Below, in pieces: positions 59,915 to 64,000 of a stretch of 64,000 nt of DNA. The stretch is from Sphingomonas sp. Leaf208 (GTDB lineage: Bacteria; Pseudomonadota; Alphaproteobacteria; Sphingomonadales; Sphingomonadaceae). The notes beneath the pieces are model-generated. The model was not told the origin of the DNA. It searched no databases and was given only the letters and a program-made list of their open reading frames with translations. The DNA lies in NCBI RefSeq assembly GCF_001421415.1, contig NZ_LMKH01000034.1, positions 372,001 to 436,000 on the forward strand, read 5' to 3'. Position numbers and translations under genes: made by a program. How positions within the stretch are numbered: position 1 is the stretch's first letter; every line of letters starts with the position of its first letter.

Positions 59915-60391
59915 GTGGCTCTAGTCGGCATCATCATGGGCAGCACCTCCGATTGGGAGACGATGCGCCACGCCGCCGAGACGCTCGACGCGCTCGACGT
60001 CGCCTACGAGACCAAGGTCGTCTCCGCGCACCGCACCCCGCAACGCCTGTACGACTACGCGACGACCGCCGCCGATCGCGGCCTCAAGGTAGTGATCGCG
60101 GGCGCGGGCGGCGCGGCGCACCTCCCCGGCATGGCCGCGTCGATGACGCATCTCCCGGTGCTCGGCGTCCCCGTCGAATCGAAGGCGCTGAAGGGCATGG
60201 ATAGCCTGCTCTCCATCGTCCAGATGCCCGGCGGCATCCCGGTCGGCACGCTGGCGATCGGCAAGCCCGGTGCGATCAACGCCGGCCTTCTGGCGGCCGC
60301 GATCCTCGCAACGTCCGACGATGCACTCGCCGAGCGCCTCAAAGCCTGGCGCGCCGCACAGACCGACGCCGTCGTCACCGACCCCGCCTGA
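59915..60391 (+). CDS. purE: 5-(carboxyamino)imidazole ribonucleotide mutase
   Basis: 158 residues from GTG 59915, chosen because CAGGGGG lies eight bases upstream; a TTG at 59897 would add six residues. PurE class I moves the carboxylate of N5-CAIR to give CAIR. Signatures: [35 protein letters not shown] and VGVP-type [10 protein letters not shown]. It precedes purK by 11 bases, the usual PurEK pair. Confidence 0.96.
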   Translation: MALVGIIMGSTSDWETMRHAAETLDALDVAYETKVVSAHRTPQRLYDYATTAADRGLKVVIAGAGGAAHLPGMAASMTHLPVLGVPVESKALKGMDSLLSIVQMPGGIPVGTLAIGKPGAINAGLLAAAILATSDDALAERLKAWRAAQTDAVVTDPA

Positions 60392-60402
60392 AAGACGCTG
60401 AC

Positions 60403-61470
60403 ATGACGCCGCTTCCCCCCGGATCGACCATCGGCATCCTCGGCGGAGGCCAGCTCGGCCGCATGCTCGCGACTGCCGCGGCCCAGCTCGGCTATCACAC
60501 GCACGTCCTCGCGCCCGACCAGGAGAGCGTCGCCGCGCAGTCCGCCTCGACCATGACGCGCGCTGACTATCACAACCGCATCGTCCTCGCCGACTTCGCC
60601 GACGCCTGCGACGTCATCACCTACGAGTTCGAGAACATCGCGGTCGAGCCCGTCGAATGGCTCGCAGACCGCGTTCCCGTCCACCCGAGCCCCCGCGCGC
60701 TCCGCGTCGCACAGGAGCGGATTGGCGAAAAACGCTTCGTGGAAAGCGTCGGCGGCTGTCCTGCACCGTGGGCCGCGGTCGACAGCCTCGAAAGCCTGCA
60801 GGCGGGCCTGGAGACGATCGGCACCCCCGCCATCCTCAAGACCGCCCGCTTCGGCTATGACGGCAAGGGACAGGTCAAGATCGACACGCCCGAAGGCGCG
60901 CAAGCCGCCTGGGACACGATCGGCGGTCCCGCAGTGGTCGAAGCCTTCGTGCCGTTCGACCACGAGTTCTCGATCCTGATCGCACGCGGCCTCGATGGCA
61001 ACATCGCGCGCTACGACCCACCGCTCAACGTCCACCGCGACGCTATCCTCCGCCACTCGGCCGTCCCTGCACCCGCCGCCGTGCTCGTCCAGGCCGACGA
61101 AGCCGCCGCGCTGGCCGAACGGATCGCCGCGGAACTCGAATATGTCGGCGTGCTGGCGTGCGAGTTCTTCGTTGGCGCCGATGGTCCGGTGTTCAACGAG
61201 ATGGCCCCCCGCGTGCATAACTCCGGCCACTGGACAATCGAAGGTGCCGAATGTTCGCAATTCGAAAACCACATCCGCGCGATCTGCGGCCTGCCGCTTG
61301 GCGCGACGACGCTGACCGGGCGTAAGGCGACGATGGAGAACCTGATCGGCGACGACGCGGATCGCTGGGCGGAGCTGCTGGCTGAACCAGGCGCCCACCT
61401 ACACCTGTACGGCAAGGGCAGCGCGCGGCCGGGGCGTAAGATGGGCCACGTCACGCGGATCGTCCGCTAA
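60403..61470 (+). CDS. purK: N5-carboxyaminoimidazole ribonucleotide synthase
   Basis: 355 residues. It forms N5-CAIR from AIR, ATP and bicarbonate. ATP-grasp layout: TIGILGGGQLGRMLATAAAQ, VITYEFENIAVEP, TPAILKTARFGYDGKGQ, and MAPRVHNSGHWTIEGAECSQF with the metal-binding acidic residues, ending RKMGHVTRIVR. Together with PurE it replaces the single AIR carboxylase step. Transcription probably ends in the repeat-rich 371-base gap that follows. Confidence 0.97.
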   Translation: MTPLPPGSTIGILGGGQLGRMLATAAAQLGYHTHVLAPDQESVAAQSASTMTRADYHNRIVLADFADACDVITYEFENIAVEPVEWLADRVPVHPSPRALRVAQERIGEKRFVESVGGCPAPWAAVDSLESLQAGLETIGTPAILKTARFGYDGKGQVKIDTPEGAQAAWDTIGGPAVVEAFVPFDHEFSILIARGLDGNIARYDPPLNVHRDAILRHSAVPAPAAVLVQADEAAALAERIAAELEYVGVLACEFFVGADGPVFNEMAPRVHNSGHWTIEGAECSQFENHIRAICGLPLGATTLTGRKATMENLIGDDADRWAELLAEPGAHLHLYGKGSARPGRKMGHVTRIVR

Positions 61471-61478
61471 CCCCGCGT

Positions 61479-61575
61479 CCGTCATGCCGGGCTCGTTCCG
61501 GCATCCACCGCTCCGCATTATCGAGAGAATAGGGTTTGCGGACCCGTGGACCCCGGAACACGTCCGGGGTGACGG
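61479..61575. repeat. Palindromic repeat family C, copy 3
   Basis: CCGTCATGCCGGGCTCGTTC then CGGCATCCACCG on the left; CGTGGACCCCGGAACACGTC then CGGGGTGACGG on the right. First repeat in the purK to tRNA gap. Confidence 0.8.
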
Positions 61576-61595
61576 AGCGTGAATTTCGCTCCCCC

Positions 61596-61746
61596 CGTTC
61601 GTCCTGAGTAGCCGTCGAGTAGTCGCCGCAGGTGACGTATCGAGATGGCGTATCGAAGGACAGGTTGGCGCGCAGAACCCATGCTTCGATACGAGCCCTC
61701 GATACGCTCCTTTCGGAGCTACTCGGTCTCTACTCAGCACGAACGG
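61596..61746. repeat. Palindromic repeat family B, copy 2
   Basis: Begins CCGTTCGTCCTGAGTAGCCG and ends CTACTCAGCACGAACGG like copy 1 at 1201, with internal TATCGAAGGACAGGTTGGCG and ATGCTTCGATACGAGCCCTC shared almost letter for letter. It has an extra segment near the 5' end (GTAGTCGCCGCAGGTGACGT) that copy 1 lacks. Between 61747 and 61841 I see no gene. Confidence 0.85.
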
Positions 61747-61841
61747 GAGAGGGGAAACTTTGACCGTCGGCAGCGGGTTAAGCGCGCCGGTTCGGCTAGG
61801 CTGATCTAGGTACACTCAGCGCGATCGGTATAAGAAGAAAA

Positions 61842-61917
61842 TGGTGCCCGGAGACGGGGTCGAACCGCCGACACTGCGATTTTCAGTCGCATGCTCTACC
61901 AACTGAGCTATCCGGGC
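61842..61917 (-). tRNA. tRNA-Phe (GAA)
   Basis: 76 bases, with encoded CCA at the 3' end. The acceptor stem GCCCGGA/TCCGGGC pairs, the D-arm AGCTCAGTTGGTAGAGC and T-arm CGGTTCGACCCCG are standard, and the anticodon GAA lies at 61882-61884. It is downstream of yacG in the minus-strand block infA-maf-RNase-yacG-tRNA-Phe. Confidence 0.97.
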
Positions 61918-61970
61918 ACGTCCGGTCTGGGACCGGAGAAGCGTCCGACCTTGCGATCGGAAGGGCGCGT

Positions 61971-62156
61971 TTAGTCGGGGTCTTCGGCGCTGTCCAGCCC
62001 CGTTTGCGCAATTGATCGGCCGGGAATGCGATAGCCTTCGCCGAGCCACTGCAGCAGGTCGCGGTCGCGGTGGCGGCTTGAGCAGAACGGCTTGTAGTCG
62101 GCGACCGCAGGCTGGTCGCAGATCGGGCATTTGACGGTGGGGGCGGCGGGCGTCAT
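61971..62156 (-). CDS. yacG: DNA gyrase inhibitor YacG (zinc-binding, CCCH variant)
   Basis: 61 residues from ATG 62156. YacG is a small zinc-ribbon protein that binds GyrB and inhibits gyrase. The motif VKCPICDQPAVADYKPFCSS then RHRDRDLLQWLGEGYRIPG matches the family. Usually four cysteines bind zinc; here they are C10, C13, C25 and, at the fourth position, H29, so the site would be CCCH. The ATG overlaps the stop of the RNase gene upstream by four bases (ATGA). Confidence 0.9.
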   Translation of the reverse strand: MTPAAPTVKCPICDQPAVADYKPFCSSRHRDRDLLQWLGEGYRIPGRSIAQTGLDSAEDPD

Positions 62157-63112
62157 CGGGCACTCTCCAGTTCGTGGACGACGCCCGTACGGCGCGTGAG
62201 TTCCGCGAGCCAATCGGCGTGGGCCATGAGGCGTGCATGGACGGCTGCGGGCAGGGTGTGACGGCGTGAGGCAGTCGGCGGCGTGCGTTCGAGCGTGCGG
62301 AGCGCCGCGCGGGTCTCCGTACCGACCGGATCGACGCGAAGGAGTTCGGGGATCGACGCGCGGGGTCTTGGCCGGACGATCTGGAGGAAGCCAAACCCGT
62401 TCATCGCTGTGCGCTCGAACGGTTGCGGCAGGGACTCGTCGATCGCGGCGGCGACCGCGTTGCGCTGCGCCTTGCCGACGATCGTCGGGAAATCGATCCC
62501 GATCGAGCCGCCGATTCCGTGCCGTCGAATCGCCCGCGCCACGGCATGTGCGGCGGCGATCGCGAGCGTATCCAGCGGCGGCGCGCCGTCGACGTCGAAC
62601 AGCGTCATCGCCGGCGTCGGCGACAGGCGGAGCGCGCCGAGCGGGAACACGATCTCGCCACTCACAGCCTCGTCGAGCAGTTCGGACCAGCCCGCTGCCT
62701 CCAGCGCGTCGGGCTCGTGCGCACGCAGGCTACGGACGGGCAGCCCCGTCGCCATCAGTCGCTCGTACAGCGTCGGAGCGGGGCAGGGCAGCAGGTCGCT
62801 GGGGACGGCCTTGGCGAGCTTGGCGCGACCAGTTTCGGGGAGGGCTTCGCGGACGATCTCGACGGTAAGGCTGGCGCCCTGTGTGATGCCTGGGGGTAGG
62901 TGATTGATCAGTGCCTCGCAGCCGTCGAGCACGACGCGGCCACGACGGCCCGGCAGCAGTTCGACGAGCCGCGCGCGGGCGATGAGGCCGACTTTCAGTC
63001 CCTCAGCGTCAAGTTCGATCGCGGCTTCGACAATCTGGTCATCGTCCACCAGCGCGGCGCGCGCCTCGCCGATACCGGCTTCGTAGAGCCATGCAGGCCC
63101 CGTATCAGGCAA
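62153..63112 (-). CDS. Ribonuclease E/G-like protein (short form)
   Basis: 319 residues. The order (maf, RNase, yacG) and the sequence identify a short relative of RNase E/G: the N-terminal region is S1-like in position but short, and the C-terminal catalytic part has GIGGSIGIDFPTIVGKAQRN and the conserved RVVLDGCEALINHLP. It lacks the long RNase E scaffold tail and the zinc-link CPxC motif, so oligomerisation or activity may differ. Such short forms are widespread in alphaproteobacteria, where they are annotated as ribonuclease but little studied. It overlaps maf by eight bases. Confidence 0.85.
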   Translation of the reverse strand: MPDTGPAWLYEAGIGEARAALVDDDQIVEAAIELDAEGLKVGLIARARLVELLPGRRGRVVLDGCEALINHLPPGITQGASLTVEIVREALPETGRAKLAKAVPSDLLPCPAPTLYERLMATGLPVRSLRAHEPDALEAAGWSELLDEAVSGEIVFPLGALRLSPTPAMTLFDVDGAPPLDTLAIAAAHAVARAIRRHGIGGSIGIDFPTIVGKAQRNAVAAAIDESLPQPFERTAMNGFGFLQIVRPRPRASIPELLRVDPVGTETRAALRTLERTPPTASRRHTLPAAVHARLMAHADWLAELTRRTGVVHELESAR

Positions 63113-63671
63113 GCGCGACGCCCGCGGTCTTCAACAGCGCGCGTGTTTCGAACAGGGGCAGGCCGACGACGCCCGAATGGCTGCCCGATAGGAAGCGGAC
63201 GAACGCCTCGGCGCGGCCCTGGATCGCGTAGCCGCCGGCCTTGCCGAGGCCTTCGCCGCACGCGAGATACTCGTCGATCTCGGCAGGCGAGAGCGGCTTG
63301 AACGCGACGATCGTGTCGGCGATCCGTGTCCGCACCTTGCCGGTCGCGTCGATCACGCAGACCGCGGACAAGCAGTGATGACGCCGACCCGACAGCTTGC
63401 CGAGCAGGTCGCGCTGGATTTCGATCGTGTCGGCGGGCGGCAGGATGCGGCTGCCCAGCGCGATCGTAGTGTCGCCGGCGAGCACGATCTCACCCTCGGC
63501 ACGCGCAACGGCGCTGGCCTTCTCGACCGCGAGACGCAACGCATAGGCGCGCGGCGGTTCAGCCTTGCGCGGGTTCTCGTCGATATCGGGGGATTCCACG
63601 CGCGACGGCACGACGCCGAGCCGTGCGAGCAGATCGCGGCGGCGGGGCGAGGAAGAGGCCAGGACCAGCAT
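63105..63671 (-). CDS. maf: Maf-family nucleoside triphosphate pyrophosphatase
   Basis: 188 residues. Maf proteins hydrolyse non-canonical or modified nucleotides (dTTP/UTP or m7GTP) to monophosphates. N-terminal LVLASSSPRRRDLLARLGV is the family's signature substrate-binding region; VLAGDTTIAL holds the catalytic aspartate; GRRHHCLSAVCVID and GKAGGYAIQGRAEAFVR complete the core. The substrate subclass (YhdE or YceF-like) is not resolved. It overlaps the downstream RNase gene and follows infA by 48 bases. Confidence 0.94.
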   Translation of the reverse strand: MLVLASSSPRRRDLLARLGVVPSRVESPDIDENPRKAEPPRAYALRLAVEKASAVARAEGEIVLAGDTTIALGSRILPPADTIEIQRDLLGKLSGRRHHCLSAVCVIDATGKVRTRIADTIVAFKPLSPAEIDEYLACGEGLGKAGGYAIQGRAEAFVRFLSGSHSGVVGLPLFETRALLKTAGVALA

Positions 63672-63719
63672 TGGTGCCTCGATGCTTGGGCTACACGCCG
63701 TACGAACGGCGCGTGGCGC

Positions 63720-63938
63720 TTATTTGAAGCGGTAGGTGATGCGACCCTTGGTCAGATCGTACGGCGTGAGTTCGCACAGCACCTCGTCGCCGACCAGCAC
63801 GCGGATGCGGTTCTTGCGCATCTTGCCGGCGGTGTGACCGAGAATCTCGTGGTCGTTTTCGAGCTGAACCCGGAACATCGCGTTGGGGAGGAGTTCCACC
63901 ACGCGGCCGCGCATCTCGAGCAGTTCTTCCTTGGCCAA
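63720..63938 (-). CDS. infA: Translation initiation factor IF-1
   Basis: 72 residues, an S1/OB-fold protein: [20 protein letters not shown] then [40 protein letters not shown] and [14 protein letters not shown]-1 helps IF-2 and IF-3 select the start codon on the 30S subunit. It heads the block infA-maf-RNase-yacG-tRNA. The 62 bases to the window edge upstream are AT-richer just before the start and likely hold its ribosome binding site and part of its promoter. Confidence 0.98.
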   Translation of the reverse strand: MAKEELLEMRGRVVELLPNAMFRVQLENDHEILGHTAGKMRKNRIRVLVGDEVLCELTPYDLTKGRITYRFK

Positions 63939-64000
63939 ATATAATCTCTGAATTGGGGGAATTTCGGGACGAGCGCCCTTACCGCAAGTTCGCGAAAAAG

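Overview
The window reads as chromosomal DNA of a Sphingomonas-like alphaproteobacterium (order Sphingomonadales). The support is uniformly GC-rich coding with strong third-position bias, three TonB-dependent receptors whose N-termini carry the 'IVVTG'-type motif usual in sphingomonads, small families typical of the class (DUF1674, DUF2093), an RpmJ of the alphaproteobacterial type, and core blocks such as infA-maf-RNase-yacG-tRNA-Phe and rsmB-rpe-heparinase-purH. The assignment is by recognition only; no database search was possible. There is no phage, integrase, transposase, plasmid origin or CRISPR array. The only mobile-looking material is many short palindromic intergenic repeats.

Layout. 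1-7.9 kb: the end of a CorC/HlyC-type protein, an MlaA-like protein without a lipobox, a membrane helix-hairpin-helix protein, divergent purD/xseA whose start codons overlap in one CATG, a DUF2093 gene and an M23 peptidase. 8-14 kb: a large TonB-dependent receptor with a strong terminator, facing clpB. 14-20.4 kb: thioesterase, SDH assembly factor, rsmB, rpe, heparinase-like gene, purH. 20.4-22.5 kb: glnK-amtB behind a near-perfect sigma-54 promoter. 22.6-33.8 kb: a propionyl-CoA to succinyl-CoA module, made of an ScfR/RamB-type regulator divergent from pccB, then two small unknown genes, a secreted unknown, methylmalonyl-CoA epimerase, enoyl-CoA hydratase, methylmalonyl-CoA mutase, biotin synthase, a small secreted protein and pccA. 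Biotin synthase would supply the cofactor of the carboxylase encoded by pccA and pccB.

34-48.6 kb: MscS channel, SCPU-type adhesin, sugar MFS transporter, two convergent TonB-dependent receptors, a DUF1624 membrane protein, an M16 peptidase and a small unknown protein. 48.8-56 kb: a CocE-type hydrolase, then an unusual gene fusing a DegT/DnrJ-type PLP aminotransferase to a two-Rossmann flavin oxidoreductase, translationally coupled to a GT2 glycosyltransferase, and a divergent pair of L,D-transpeptidases. 56-64 kb: HAD hydrolase, rpmJ, a DUF4136-like lipoprotein, M14 carboxypeptidase, gpmA, purEK, tRNA-Phe, yacG, RNase E/G-like, maf and infA. Purine genes occur at three separate places (purD, purH, purEK).

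The two most interesting signals are the PLP-flavin fusion with its glycosyltransferase, which may be an undescribed amino-sugar or glycan-modifying system, and a rich set of palindromic repeats, one copy of which is translated in frame inside pccA while another forms the start region of bioB.
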